Positions 21,181-32,904 of a stretch of DNA of 64,000 bases are shown here, piece by piece (within the stretch, counting starts at the first letter, position 1; each line of letters starts with the position of its first letter). Both the position numbers and the translations under genes were made by a program. The DNA is from Dactylis glomerata (taxonomy: Eukaryota > Streptophyta > Magnoliopsida > Poales > Poaceae): positions 6,370,972-6,434,971 of the forward strand of contig QXEO01000167.1 in NCBI GenBank assembly GCA_007115705.1. The letters run 5' to 3'. The notes under the pieces were generated by a model, which saw nothing but the letters and a program-made list of their open reading frames with translations, had not been told where the DNA came from and did no database searches.

Positions 21181-23529
21181 TTCAGTTATTCCCAGTTTGA
21201 TATACTTGAAAACTCTACGGAAAAAACGGCAACAGAAACCTCTATACAGAAAGAGACCCAGTTTATCTCTCAACACGCATACAATATATGTCTTTAGTGT
21301 TTTTACCTTTGAGCTTGTTGATCGCTCAAGCTCCAAAATTAATACAACACAGACACAGGAAAATACTTTCCTAGTCAGAAAAAGCTCACTAGAAAATCTG
21401 CAAGGGAACAGACGCTGGATTTTCCATGTGATCCAGGACACGAAACCAAGCACATGTAAACAAATATTGGGCACTCTTGATCGGCAACAGACACCATATA
21501 GGTTACATATCTTTATCCCAGACAAAAATAAACCATCCAACCATCTTCCTTGCTCCCTTTTCTGGGTTTTTTCTTTTGAGCATGCGCACAAAAGATAGAG
21601 AACTGAAAATAACATATCATTGCCCTCTAAATTTGTAGAAAAAGTTGATTAATTGATTAGTACTCCCCAGGTGATTCATTGTTTAGCCTAACTACATATT
21701 TCTACTAAATAAATTTGCAAAGCCTTATAGCTTCTAATCCAGAGATTTCAGAGGCCCCCTAGCGAATCAGATTGGATCATCTTCAAATATTTCTTACTGA
21801 TAATTCTAAGAGGTGTTTTACCTTTTTGTGGTGCTGACAGTGTAGCAAAGATATGCTGCAATTTGGGTCAGTTATCACGTTGTCGAAGAAGTTATTTGTA
21901 AAGGGAGCAATATCGACTACCTCAATGGTTCACCCAAGAGACAGCCACGGACATGACGCTGATCGGCAAGATGAATGAGAGGTAATGTCACCACACTCGA
22001 TCAACCACCTCCACTGGAAGCTCCACACGTCCGTGTCGACCTCGCCATCGTGCGCTGGTGGCAGTGGCGTTGGGTAGCAGCTGCAGTTGTGACGTGCTTC
22101 TCATACAATTTATTTCAGGACCACAAATTGTTAAAAGATTAAGTAATGTAATGTTTCTCTTTGATTTATATATTTATTTGCAAAGCTAGATATTTTACAT
22201 AACACATTTATTCACATGTTGTATATAATATAACATGGTCTTCCAATAAACTTATTCAAAGTATTTGAACCTAACAAAAGAAATCAGGTAAAAAGCATAA
22301 TTTATAGAATACAAGAGGCTGCAGATGACTGAAACTAAGGAACCAAGAACTGTTGACAGAAGACATCTAAATTCAGATACACATATGTGCAAGTCAGAAA
22401 TACCTGGACGCCTTGAATTGACTCTGGTAAGAGTTCCCTTATCCTGAACACGAATTAGCAGTCATGTCGTGGACATCTAAATCTGCAAACAAAAATCCCA
22501 ACTCAAATGCAAGAACAACCTTGTCTTATCAAAAATAGAAATAGAATCTAAATATCTAAATAGGGGAACTATTTACCAATTTAGATGCCAATGACTTGAA
22601 TCCAAAATATGAATGCATAGCATGGGCACCAATAAATCATCAAATATCAAAGGTGGTTTCTGTGGGAAATGATGTCAACGTCCTAAATCTAAAATAACGA
22701 ATGCACAGCATGGGCACCCATAAATCATCCAAACATCGAAGGTATTTTCTGTATAAACTGAGGAGGTAATTGCACAACTTAGATTCAGAGAAACTCTATG
22801 AACTGAATTATATGCTAAAAGGTTCCCACATTCTGACCTCATTTTGATTCTTGTCTGACGGAGGCCGTCCAAATTAATTCCAGGTCTTGTAGCTACATAT
22901 GGGCAACCATTTGATTTCAGCTGGGACACAGAGATTCCTCTTGTGCGACCAAAGATACTCGTCTACATCTAATACCTGATATTAGAGCACACCTCCTGAT
23001 TCCCTTCTTCTAAATTCAGAAGGCATATTCCAAACCAGCCAGCAGCTTTTACGTTCTCAAACAGCCATGAACAGTGGCATTTCTAGTCTGTGGGGGAAAC
23101 AACGAAATCATCTGCATACATCTTGCTTGCCAGGATCTCAAAATTAACATTACAATACTATAAATCTGAGGTGCAAAGAGCAGTACATAATTCAGTGTCC
23201 TAAAGATCAGCTTCACGTATCCAAAATGGCATTGTACCTATCAGAGATCACATGCTCATGTCCGCCTCGATGCTTCCACAAAGAAGTGAAAAATATTTCA
23301 ATTTACAACGTCAACAAACCACAGATGATGTAAGATAACAAGTATGAACGTACAATCTGAACATTCTATCCATGTTCGTTTTTCAGACAGAATACTTCAG
23401 TCACCCAGATTCTGAGATGGCACTAAGAAAGATGTAGAAGTTTAAAACAAACGAAAAAACTGGAAGAGCTAAGAACAGAGATCTCTGGCGAACAAATACA
23501 TCCAGCGAGTAATCTCGTAAACTCACACA
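21181..23529. other. Intergenic
   Basis: No supported gene. An 88-bp imperfect tandem duplication lies at about 22596-22760 (anchor GAATGCA(T/C)AGCATGGGCACC at 22611 and 22699). Confidence 0.4.
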
Positions 23530-24215
23530 AAAACATCCCTACGGCTTCAGGATGTCACAAGACGCCACAGCTTGCAATACTAGCAATGCTATCGCCACAC
23601 AAAAAAAACATTCTGGCACTACCAGCACTACCAAGACAGCCACAATTTTGCAGTTCCATAAGCAACCGTTGTGTGTTGGTGATCACCAGAGCATTTCATC
23701 CATGTGTGTATTCAGACACACTACTGCAGTCCGCACCCCAAATACTGATGAAACACACACTAAAGGAAGGGTATAAAAGTAAAGGACATAAACATCTAGT
23801 GTTTCAAAGCTATCCAGCGTTCAATTTCATAACCTCACAGAAAGACATTCTTGCACAATCAAGACCCCACAATTTGCAATTCTAGCATACCCTCATCACA
23901 TAAAAGACATCATCACACCATCAAGACGCCACAAATTTGCAGTTGTAGCAATGCTTTCATCAGCAAAAGACATCCTTAAGCCATCAAGGCACCACAAGTT
24001 GCAATTCTAGAACATCAACAACACCGATAAATTTTCCATTCTAGCATATGCTTTCATCATGGAAAATCATCCTTGCGCCATCAAGACAACGCAATCTACA
24101 TTTCCAAAACATCCTAACACCACCGAGAAATTTGTCATTCTAGCTAATGGCATCATCACGCAAAAGCACCCTTACACTAGCAAGACGGCCACAGTTTGTA
24201 GTTCCAGCAGCATGG
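23530..24215 (-). repeat. Degenerate ~62-bp tandem repeat downstream of the GeBP gene
   Basis: Units of about 62 bp carry the order CAT-CTT-CACCATCAAGACGCCACAA, TTTGCAATTCTAGCA, TGCTTTCATCACGCAAAAGA. The clearest run is 23835-24215 with about six units. Two further units lie at 23530-23665, and a non-repeat stretch sits between. The array ends ~45 bp before the GeBP stop codon, so it probably lies in the 3' UTR or immediate downstream region of that minus-strand gene. Confidence 0.8.
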
Positions 24216-24258
24216 GTTTCAGGCGATCATCAACAAGGTTATTAAGGTAAAGCTCACA

Positions 24259-25395
24259 TCATCCACAGACCAGGTTGACAAGAGCCTTGGCCACCTCCTT
24301 GGCCAGGTCGGCCCGGCGCATCTCCAACTTAATCTGCGCCACCCTCTGCCTCTTGATCTTCTCGTCCATGGCACGCGCCTTGCCATCATCCATCTTCCCG
24401 AACCCCCTCTTGCACATGCCCGGGTGCACAGCCTCCAGCACCTTCACTTCTTCCGCCAGGTACGGGTACAGCTCACACATCCCCTCAAACCCCTTTGTCT
24501 CCTGGCCGTTGCTGGCCACAGCCCTGGTGGCCACAGCCCTGGTGGCGGTCTTGCGGCCGCCGTGGCCCCAGATGATCTTGGAGAGGTTAAGGACCCGGCG
24601 GTCGTGTTCCTTGGTCGGGAGCTCGGGCCTCTTGCTGAGTGTGAGGTATCGGGTCCTCAGGCTTTTGACCTTGGACTGGAGATCCTTGCTGGCATAAGAA
24701 GGGTTGTCCAGCTTCCCGTTGAGGCCATGGAGGAGATCTTCAGGCTGCGGCAGGGTGCCGTGCTCCTTGTGGTGAGCGGCGAGGGACTCGAGGATGCGGA
24801 TCTCGTCGTCGGTGGACCAGATGCGATGAAATGGGCCTGGCTTCTTGGCCTCGTCAGCTGCCTCTCCCGGGGGCTTCAGGTCCTTGTTCGGAGTCGGCTT
24901 CGGCGGCGGCACCTCCCCCTCCTCCTCCTCCTCCTCCTCCTCCTCCTCCTCCTCCTCCTCTTCTTCCTCGTAGGAGGCATCTGAGTCATCCCGATGCTGG
25001 TTCTTCGGAGCGGGAGGAGGCTGGTTCTTTGGAGCGGGCTCCTCCTCCTCCTCCTCCTCCTCGTCGCTGCCGGAAGTGTCGGAGTCCTCCTTTTCTTGCG
25101 GCGGCAGAGGATGGCTCGTGGGGGGCGCGCGGACGGGCTGGTCCTCCTCCTCCTCCTCCTCGTCTTCATCATCCTCCTCCTCAGAGGAAGAGGATTCTGA
25201 CTCCCCGCCCTTGTGCGACGGTGCAGGCGCGTTCTTGAGGGTGGAGGTGGGGACGAGGACAGGGGAATCGGCAATGGCCTCTTCGTCCTCCGACTCGTCG
25301 GAGCTGGAGCGGGTCTCCTCATCAGAGGACTCGGCCGGCGGAGGGGGAGGAGGCTGTGGTGGCGCTGCCTTCTTGGCGGCGCGCTTGGGGGCCAT
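24259..25395 (-). CDS. GeBP/storekeeper-type DNA-binding protein (DUF573)
   Basis: This intronless 378-residue protein belongs to the plant GeBP/STKL family of nuclear DNA-binding proteins. Residues 1-180 are a long low-complexity acidic region with Pro/Ser patches and a continuous Glu run (about 143-160) encoded by GAG repeats. The DNA-binding domain spans about 188-280, beginning PFHRIWSTDDEIRILESL and including LQSKVKSLRTRYL and the KIIWG end. The C-terminus (about 335-378) is a charged helix with leucine-type heptads, the expected dimerisation segment. A short duplication gives ATRAVATRAVA near residue 285. The start is the first ATG in the frame, with MAPKRAAKKAA resembling a nuclear localisation signal. 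The frame is intact. The closest subgroup is unclear. Confidence 0.92.
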   Translation of the reverse strand: MAPKRAAKKAAPPQPPPPPPAESSDEETRSSSDESEDEEAIADSPVLVPTSTLKNAPAPSHKGGESESSSSEEEDDEDEEEEEEDQPVRAPPTSHPLPPQEKEDSDTSGSDEEEEEEEEPAPKNQPPPAPKNQHRDDSDASYEEEEEEEEEEEEEEEEEGEVPPPKPTPNKDLKPPGEAADEAKKPGPFHRIWSTDDEIRILESLAAHHKEHGTLPQPEDLLHGLNGKLDNPSYASKDLQSKVKSLRTRYLTLSKRPELPTKEHDRRVLNLSKIIWGHGGRKTATRAVATRAVASNGQETKGFEGMCELYPYLAEEVKVLEAVHPGMCKRGFGKMDDGKARAMDEKIKRQRVAQIKLEMRRADLAKEVAKALVNLVCG

Positions 25396-25501
25396 CGCCG
25401 GAGACTAGGGTTTAGGGGAAGTGGCGGCGGCGGCGGACTCGGTGGGGGTTCTGTCGCGGAGAATGTTCGCCTTCGCTCTCAGGATACGCTTAAAAAGGCA
25501 A

Positions 25502-25518
25502 GGCCCACTTTATGGGCC
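25502..25518 (-). promoter_or_regulatory. Palindromic site II (TGGGCC/GGCCCA) pair
   Basis: GGCCCACTTTATGGGCC forms an inverted pair of TGGGCC elements 107 bp upstream of the GeBP start codon. Site II elements bind TCP-type factors and are common in promoters of growth-related plant genes. Position and symmetry support a regulatory role; binding is inferred. Confidence 0.6.
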
Positions 25519-25619
25519 GATTCTCTCCACCACTGAACTCTGCTCGCCTCGCTCGACAAGCGTGCGAAACCACGGTTTGGGCAACTGATTCGACGGCTTC
25601 GGGTTTTTTTTTACCATTT

Positions 25620-25712
25620 CGATGCAAGTTAATACATGATGCAAAATCCTATGCAAGTTAATACGTGACGTAAAATCCTATGCAAATTAATACATGACGC
25701 AAAATCCTATAT
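25620..25712. repeat. ~32-bp tandem repeat, three copies
   Basis: Three successive copies of ATGCAAGTTAATACATGACG-AAAATCCT differ at one to three positions each. AT-rich and non-coding. Confidence 0.85.
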
Positions 25713-27100
25713 AGAGGAGGAGAAGAGTCGCTAAAATCAAATTACTAACTTTATAATGGCTAACCATCTTGACGTTCTAGGAGACTGCCTACGTCATCCA
25801 TCGCACGGTAGATGTGCAAACTATAGTGCCTCCAATCTACAGGTCCGTTGGATCTAAAATCAATGGCTCGGTCAAAAGAGGCAACTGGTCCAGGGGTGCT
25901 CATATTTCTAGGATCCAAGGATCGAGTAAGACCACGAGCGATCCTTCTGCCCCCAATCTCTTCTGTTGGTCTCTTCCCTTCCTCCAAATATTGTTGCCCA
26001 GATCTTTCGGCTACGGACGACGCCCTCCCCACACATCTCATTCGATCCCTTTTTTCTAGCTTAATAACTACAGCAAAAGAGAAGAACATACATGGTTGTA
26101 CGGGAGTGCCCCGAGGGGAGGAGCGGCGCCGCTGGGGTCATCCTTCGCCTCCACCACCAGGGGGCAATAGGGGAGGAGCGGCGCCGGCATGGTCATGTCG
26201 TCCCCTAGTCGACTGCCAGGACGCCCACCTACTCTGCCTCTATGGATCCCTACAATTTCTTGATTATTAAGTATTGTTCTTCACACATATATCTTTTAAT
26301 TTTTGTTGGTCTAGATTGTTACCTTCATGCTGTTTTTTATTTCTATACTTTGGACAGTCCACATCTCCATCCTGAATGTGTGCAGTTTGCCTTAGAATCC
26401 ACTCCGCTGCCACCTGGGTGAAAACTAGGGTGCCCATGATGTTGTTGGTGAGGTTGAACTCGACTGCTTCCTGCCCAAGTGGTCCATCCCAGGACCTCTA
26501 CCCGTTCATGGCCGCCACTGTCTTGCAGATGGAGGTAGCAAGGTGGCCAGGCCTCCTTTACCTCCATCGACGCCATCCACGCCATCACGTTAACATACAT
26601 CGCCTACCAAAAGTACTACAGGCTTGGCGAGCTCGACCATGGCGCCGGTCTTGGCTGTCGAAACGCACGCAACCTACTCTGGAATCTCTAGCTCCGCTCC
26701 TTTAATGCCTTCCTGTAGATGGCCATCTCCAGGTTCTTGCTAGACCTGCATCACTGAAACAATTTTAGCCATGTGTGTTATGTGTTGCAAGATGCAGTAT
26801 ATTGATCATATAAATTTTTCTGCAATACAATGGCTCACCTACAAGCTGATCCTTTTTTTGGTGACCTCATGTACCGAGTAGCAGAAAGAACAAAGTCCAC
26901 AAGGACACAATTACCCTCTTGGATTTACGATCATCGGGAGGGAAGAATACAGATGCAACAAAAATGCTGATACACATAGCATATTGTGTGCCGGTATAAG
27001 AAGTTCCAGGTCTCCAATTCCATCAAAGAGTAACTCCAGGTTAGCTAGATTTTTCAAGTTAAAAAGGTCATGTCATACTAGGGATAACTCATGTACCCTA
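25713..27100. other. Intergenic, unassigned
   Basis: No supported gene. A GC-richer stretch at 26100-26710 has a duplicated GGGGAGGAGCGGCGCCG phrase (26113 and 26172) and open frames on both strands, but I do not recognise any protein. It could be a captured gene fragment. Confidence 0.35.
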
Positions 27101-27379
27101 TAAGACTACTCATAGTGGGAGTAACATAGCTAGTAACATCACACACTCCAATGCATTTTGATGACATGGCCTGCTATTAAATAAGAAAAGAGAGTGTTGT
27201 GGTAACATATTATGTTACTGTAACATCACACACCCTAATATACAATGAGTCTATAACCTAATAAATAAGATCTTGCATGACACTACATATATGTTATTCC
27301 CCACTATGAAGGTAGTAACATAGACTAGTAGCATCTGCATGACACTAGTCTATGTTACTTCCCACTATGAGCAGCCTAA
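27101..27379. mobile_element. Tourist-like MITE
   Basis: The element spans 27104-27376, flanked by TAA on both sides (27101-27103 and 27377-27379). The terminal inverted repeats are about 26 bp: GACTACTCATAGTGGGAGTA at the left against the inverse of ACTTCCCACTATGAGCAGCC at the right. The three-base TAA duplication fits PIF/Harbinger (Tourist) transposition. Internally it repeats the TAACATAGACTAGT motif. Confidence 0.85.
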
Positions 27380-28395
27380 GGGAGTATGAATCACATGGAG
27401 CTATGAAGAAACCAGGACTCGAACTGTGCACCGATGTGTCTATAGTCTAGGGAATAAAATGTTCTTGCAGTAAGACAATCTTCTAAACTGACTTAATTGT
27501 TGGTCAAGCGTTGATTCTAGATTTCTAATGAAAAGTTCTATTGTAGGATTTTTTTTTGTCTATTTATATATTTACAGATTGTGTACTGCAGACCATTTTG
27601 TTATATCAACTGATTACATAACCTAACATTTGCAAATATTTTAAGTTATGCTTATGTGCTTGGGTTCAATCGGCTGGTTATATTAGGTGTTGTCCCTATA
27701 TCCTAATATAACATTCAATTGTGTGTAATATTTGATAGCTGGACATCCTAGAATTCTCGTATAGTAAAAAGACTAGCTAAATGACCGCGCGTTGCAGCGG
27801 ATTCTCTTCTATGTTTCGTTCTGCCTTCGACTCTTCTTAATAGTGTGTATGTAATTGCGCATGAAGCAACAAATATTATTCCTCTCCTTCATTCTCGCAT
27901 TAATCCTCTGCTTCACCATTAGACATTGGTCCCTGACATTCAACATTGTACATAAGGAACATCAGCACAGGGATCCTTAATTTTGACCGTGGGGATGATC
28001 TAATAGTAAAGATACCTTTGAGTATGTTTTTCATCCCATGGTCGGTCCTTCCTATATTTATATTCTTGCCAGTTGCCATCAGATTCTTGAAGGTTTTCAC
28101 TTGATAATATCTAAATAAAGAATCTTGAACAAAACTGAATTCCTAAAGATATTCAAAAAGAAACATGAAAACAGGGATGAGGTGAGGAGCATACTCCTTA
28201 ATATCTGGTTTTACATACCATCGATTATCGCCGACTCGGACATTGTATGACTATAATAAATTATAGAAAATCTTAAGTCCATGTTATGCACATGAGGCCC
28301 TATAAATAATTGTATCTCGCCGCATGATATCCTTTTCTATAGATTAGTTCATCGTGAGTATGTCCTGAATCTGCTTTAGAGTTGAGCCTAGTGGA
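27380..28395. other. Intergenic, AT-rich
   Basis: No supported gene. GACCGCGCGTTGCAGCGG near 27782 resembles a phrase found at the ends of several grass repeats, but I could not define an element. Confidence 0.3.
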
Positions 28396-28432
28396 TGATG
28401 GGAATATGCCCTAGAGGCAATAATAAAGTTGT
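28396..28432 (+). mobile_element. BARE/WIS/Angela-type LTR start, interrupted
   Basis: This 37-bp stretch (GGGAATATGCCCTAGAGGCA followed by ATAATAAAG) matches the start of BARE-type copia LTRs and closely resembles the start of the LTR at 63089. It stops where the Tat-type gypsy LTR begins. It is best read as the insertion target of that gypsy element. Confidence 0.75.
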
Positions 28433-29355
28433 TGTCGGGGGGATGACCCCCGGTAGGGTCAAGAGACTAGAAAGATAGAAGGAATGAGGTTGACTTAAGT
28501 TGGTTGACCAAAGTTGGGTCTGGCCGGAATATAAGAGTATCGGCCAGACCGGCATATAAGGCGTATCCCGGCCGGTGTTCAGATATATCGGCATAGCCGG
28601 GATACAAGATGAGGAGTGCCGGCGTATATATAGGTATGTCGGCCTAACTTAGTTGGTATATTATGCAGGAACAGGGGAGACCGGATTACCCGACCTTGGG
28701 TCGTTGGTCCGGCACATAGGTCCAGGATATAACCAACGGCTATATCCGGGATACAGAAGTCAACCAAGGTCACATTCCTACAATCTAGGAAGGAAACATC
28801 CAAGTATGGAGGAAGATCATGATGACAGGGTGCACAGTGATGGTCTACCAACCATCACTGTGCCAAAGTACAGTCCTTACCTCACAGAGGTAAGGTCATA
28901 GTCGAAGCAAGTACAAGGTACAGGGATGGTGAGTCCCATCGAGAGCAATCAGGGGCAAAGTCAAGGGTGGCAGTCAGCGTCACCTTGTCCTATTTGGACT
29001 ATAGCCAGTGTCATCTGCATGTATTTGACCATTGTAACCCTGGCCACCACTATATAAGGTGGCATAGGGAGCCCTAGCCAAGGGTTGGCCTCTTCTCACT
29101 CCCTCAGTTCATAGTTCATCTTCCTCCTCTCGCAGAGAACTTGGAAGCACCCAGTGTTGTACACTCCATCGATCCGAATATACATCCAGTAGAGCAGGAG
29201 TAGGGGTGTTATCTCCTTACGAGAGCCCCGAACCTGGGTAGCTTGAGTGTTCCTTTCTGTCGTGCTTCATAGCTTGTTCCCCTCACCCGAATCCTCCAGC
29301 ATCTAGTTTGGCCCCCATTTAAGCCATCCCATGGCATATGTTGTTTCACCACGAC
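28433..29355 (+). repeat. 5' LTR of the Tat-type gypsy element
   Basis: It starts TGTCGGGGGGATGACCCCC, whose GGGGG/CCCCC forms a terminal hairpin, and ends just before the primer site at 29362. The exact right end is uncertain because the usual terminal CA is not clean (context TTTCACCACGACGATA). A TATATAAG box lies at 29051-29058. The first part contains several diverged copies of a CCGGC-ATATAAGG phrase. Confidence 0.75.
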
Positions 29356-29361
29356 GATATT

Positions 29362-29379
29362 TGGCGCCCACCGTGGGGC
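29362..29379 (+). other. Primer-binding site of Tat-type element
   Basis: TGGCGCCCACCGTGGGGC follows the LTR. It begins TGG, as tRNA primer sites do, and is the form common in grass Tat/RIRE2-type elements. I do not assign the tRNA. Confidence 0.7.
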
Positions 29380-29387
29380 AGATCGAT

Positions 29388-32300
29388 ATGCTGGGCGGAG
29401 TTTTCATTCGGACGGGGTCCGTGATAGCGGTGTCAGGGGCGCGCGTGGTCTCTAGCCTTGTCCAGAGGCTAGGTTCGCTCAGCTTCATCAGTGACAACGC
29501 CGGATGTCTCGGTGGCCGGCCGTTCCCCAGGGATGGCCGGATCATGTCTTTCGGTTCCCATGAGGTGTACGTGGGGACTGAGAGTGGTTGCGGGGAAAAG
29601 GTGCTGGTGGCGGCGGATCCTCCGTCGCATCTGCTGGCTCACGCTGGGCGTAGCGCTCGCCCAGTAGAGTCGGCAGAGGTAATGATGGCCGGCACTTCCG
29701 TGCCGCCGGCAGGTGGCGCCGGCAAAGCAGCAGCAGCAGATACTCCCCCGGAGCTAGAGAAGGTCAAGAGGTCAGCACGCCCTTTGTTGGAGCGTGCAGA
29801 GAACCTGGCCGGCACTTCCGGCGTGCTGGCTAGGGGCCAGCCCCTTCTCCCCATCATCGATCGGCTTCTTGAGCCGATGCGATCCGGCGATGATCCGGAG
29901 CAGACGAAGGAGATTCTGGAGGGATCTCGCCAGGCCCTCGTCGACGAGGCCCTGGCCATGCAGCAGGAGCGTGAACGATTTAACCGGCAACTCCGTGAGT
30001 ATGAGGCAGCCCATGGTTTTACTCCTGTGGTAATCCAGCCTAGCCGGATAGAGGAAGTTAGAACTAGAGGTAGAGATCTTAACACTGAGCTAGGTAAAGA
30101 TGCTAGAGCTAAGAGTCATAGTGCAACTAGTACTGTACCTAAGGTAATCTATAGCTTGCCAGTGAAGAACCTTAGAGCAGCAGCGGAAGTAGCTAAGGAC
30201 TTATCTAATTTATCCGGCGAAGCACTGCGTGAGCAGCAAGCCCGGCTTAACCATCTTTTGTCTGAAGCTACCAAGCAGCAGTAGGCCTTTAAGAAGGCAA
30301 ACCCCGGTGCCGGTGCATCCCAGTACATTGCGTCGGTGGGAGGTGTCGGCGCGAGGTCGAAGGGCCAAGCTTCATCCCCGCATCCAAGCGCCCGGCGTGC
30401 TGGAAGTGTGACCTCTGGCCGCCGGGACAAGTAGATCCAGGTGTATGATCTGGCAATCGCCGGAAAGCAAGCTATAGTTCAGAAGAGTGCCGACCAAGCT
30501 GACAACAATGTCGGCAGCAAGAAGGCCTGCCAGAATGTGCCGGCCGGGCTAGGAGCACGCTCGGCCGGTGGTGGCCGGAGTAACAGTGCTGCCCGGTGTC
30601 AGCAGCAGGGCGCCGGACATGCAGTGCAGCAGCAAGGCGCAGGTCAGCCGAGACATCGGGAAGATGATGGAAATTCCGCCCTTGCGAGGACGGGATATCA
30701 GCAGCAGTAGCAGTATCAGCAAGGCCAGCAGAATGAGTAGTACCAGCTAGAGCAGCAGCAGCAAAAAATGATTCCGGGCCCAATTGCATCCCGGCTAGGA
30801 CCTCGGTCCTTGGCCGCAAATGATGCGCGCTTCAAGCTGGACAGAATTTACCAGATAGAGTTGGTGGAGAGGCAAGGAGCGTCGGGTCCTATGTGCTTTG
30901 GACCCCGAATTATGGGTGAACCGGCACCTTACTGTTTTCAGCTCGCGCGTGGCGCGAGGACATATAACGGCAGTACAAAGCCGGAAGATTGGTTGGAGGA
31001 CTACTCCACTGCAGTAAACATTGCCGGAGGGAACCTCAGATGGGCGGTACGCTATGTGCCGCAGATGCTTGAAGGACCAGCCAGGGTATGGCTGAACAAT
31101 CTGCCAGCCGGAAGTATCAACAGCTGGGTAGATTTTGAAGAGCAGTTTGTGTCAAACTTCACCAGTACTTACAAGTTACAAGAGACCCAACCGCCCGCAG
31201 CAGCTAGCTAACTGCCGGCAAGGAGAATATGAGACCGACCGTGACTACCTCACTAGGTGGTGCACGTTGCGCAATTCCTGCGAAGGAGTTGTGGAACTAC
31301 AGGCTATCATGTGGTTTGCTCAGGGGTGCCGACATGGCACCATGCTGTGGCAGAAACTTCAGAGGGATATGCCGGCCACTTTTGCCGAGACTATCAAGAT
31401 TGCCGACAGTTATGCATTAGGAGATCCCATGCAGCCCACCCTTGATTCACAAGGCCAGGGGCAGACCTAGAGGAACAACAACAATGCCGGGGGATCAGGG
31501 CAGTTATATCGCCCTGATAACTGGAACAAGAGGAGAGATGACAGACCGGATTATCGGTATGGCTCGTCACAAGTGGCGGCCGTGGAGGAAGAACAAGGGG
31601 GCGCCGGCAGTAGCCAGCGTCCGAGATATGAGGGCTATCAGCAGCCTCAGCAGCAGCAGCAGCAAGCGCAGCCCTTCCAGAAAAAGAATGTCTGGATCAA
31701 CAAGAATGCCGGCGGCAGCGCTGGCCAGAAAAAGCAATGGCCGAAGTATACAGTAGGTTTGGCCATGGACAAGCCTTGTGTGTTTCACACATTTCAGCCA
31801 GGTAAGCCGACGAATCATTTGATCAGAAACTGTTCATGGCTGGACGACATATTGGCGGGTCGTGCAGGTCCCTTTGGGCCAGCTAGGCCACCTATCCCGG
31901 CAGCTCCATCACCGTTGACAGGTGCAAATACGGTTGCAGTTCCGCCCAGGCCGGTTAATCCCAGAAATCAGAACAATGCCGGAAATGCCGGCGTGAATCA
32001 AGTTGATCAGAGTTACAACCCGGAGTATTATGCCGGTGGCCCAGCAGCGGGCCGGAATGAGTACAAGGAGCACGATCAGAGCTACATGGTCTTTGAGACC
32101 GAAAGAACAGACAAGAAGAGTTTGTACCGGCGGAGCTTGGAAGTTAATGCCGTTATGTCGGCAGTCCCGAAGTTGATGTACTGGTCTGACCAGGCCATTG
32201 GATGGGACAGGGCAGATCACCCCAAGATCATGCCAAACCTCGGCAGGTATGCTCTGGTGATGGATCCGACATTTGTCAGGCCGGCTAACAATGTGAGGTT

Positions 32301-32904
32301 CAGCAAGGTCCTCATTGACAATGGAAGCAGCATCAATATCATGTACCATGATACGATGCAGAAGTTGGGCATCAAGGAGAATATGCTAGAGCCAAGCAAG
32401 ACAACATTCCACGACATTGTGCCGAGACTCTCATGTGCGCCGATGGGCAAAATCCGGATAGATGTCATGTTTGGCAACCGGGATAACTGCAGGGTGGAGA
32501 ACCTCATGTTTGAGGTGGTGGATCTGGACAGTCCTTATCATGCACTATTGGGTAGGCCGGCATTGGCAAAGTTCATGGCTTCTACTCATGTGGCGTATTT
32601 GAAGATGAAGATGCCGGGGCCCAGAGGATTGATTACCATCATTGGTGATTACAAGCGTTCAATGGCGTGTGCCACCGCCGGATCTAATCTGGCCGAGACT
32701 CTGATCATTGCAGAGGAAAAGAAGAGGCTCAAGCGAGCAGTGGAGATTGCTGAAACGGTTATGGCCGGCAAATCTTTGCCGGGCATGACGAACCCAAGTG
32801 GCGGCACTTCTTTTCAAGTGGCCAAGGAAGTCAAGAAGGTGCCTCTGGATGAGGTTTTCCTGGAGTGCCATGCTCTCATCGGTGCAGGTTTGGACCCCAA
32901 ATAG
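29388..32904 (+). pseudogene. Tat-type gypsy Gag and protease, degenerate
   Basis: The likely Gag start is the ATG at 29388 (MLGGVFIRT). The frame runs to 31169, where a 7-bp tandem duplication (TTACAAG, 31169-31182) shifts it, and then continues in the next frame. The Gag core is at 30960-31400 (KPEDWLEDY, GGNLRWAVRYVP, ARVWLNNLP, ETDRDYLTRW). A Gln-rich, basic linker follows. The aspartic protease is around 32300 (KVLIDNGSSINIMYH; the usual DSGSS reads DNGSS) and ends with SPYHALLGRPALAKF. In-frame premature stops are at 30282, 30432, 30708, 30738, 31468 and 32902, all TAG. No zinc knuckle is evident. The element is non-functional as it stands. Confidence 0.85.

Noticed and set aside
21017..21598. 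193-codon open frame on the plus strand and 145-codon frame opposite it
   Set aside because: They arise across a tandem duplication, have no recognisable domain and use codons unlike the neighbouring genes.
24424..25408. Open frames opposite and alongside the GeBP gene (Leu- or Pro-rich)
   Set aside because: They are other-frame readings of the GAG/CTC repeats encoding the acidic tract.
29331..29387. Gag start upstream of 29388
   Set aside because: The open frame begins before the primer-binding site, inside the LTR end, so the upstream ATG is unlikely to be the Gag start of this element.
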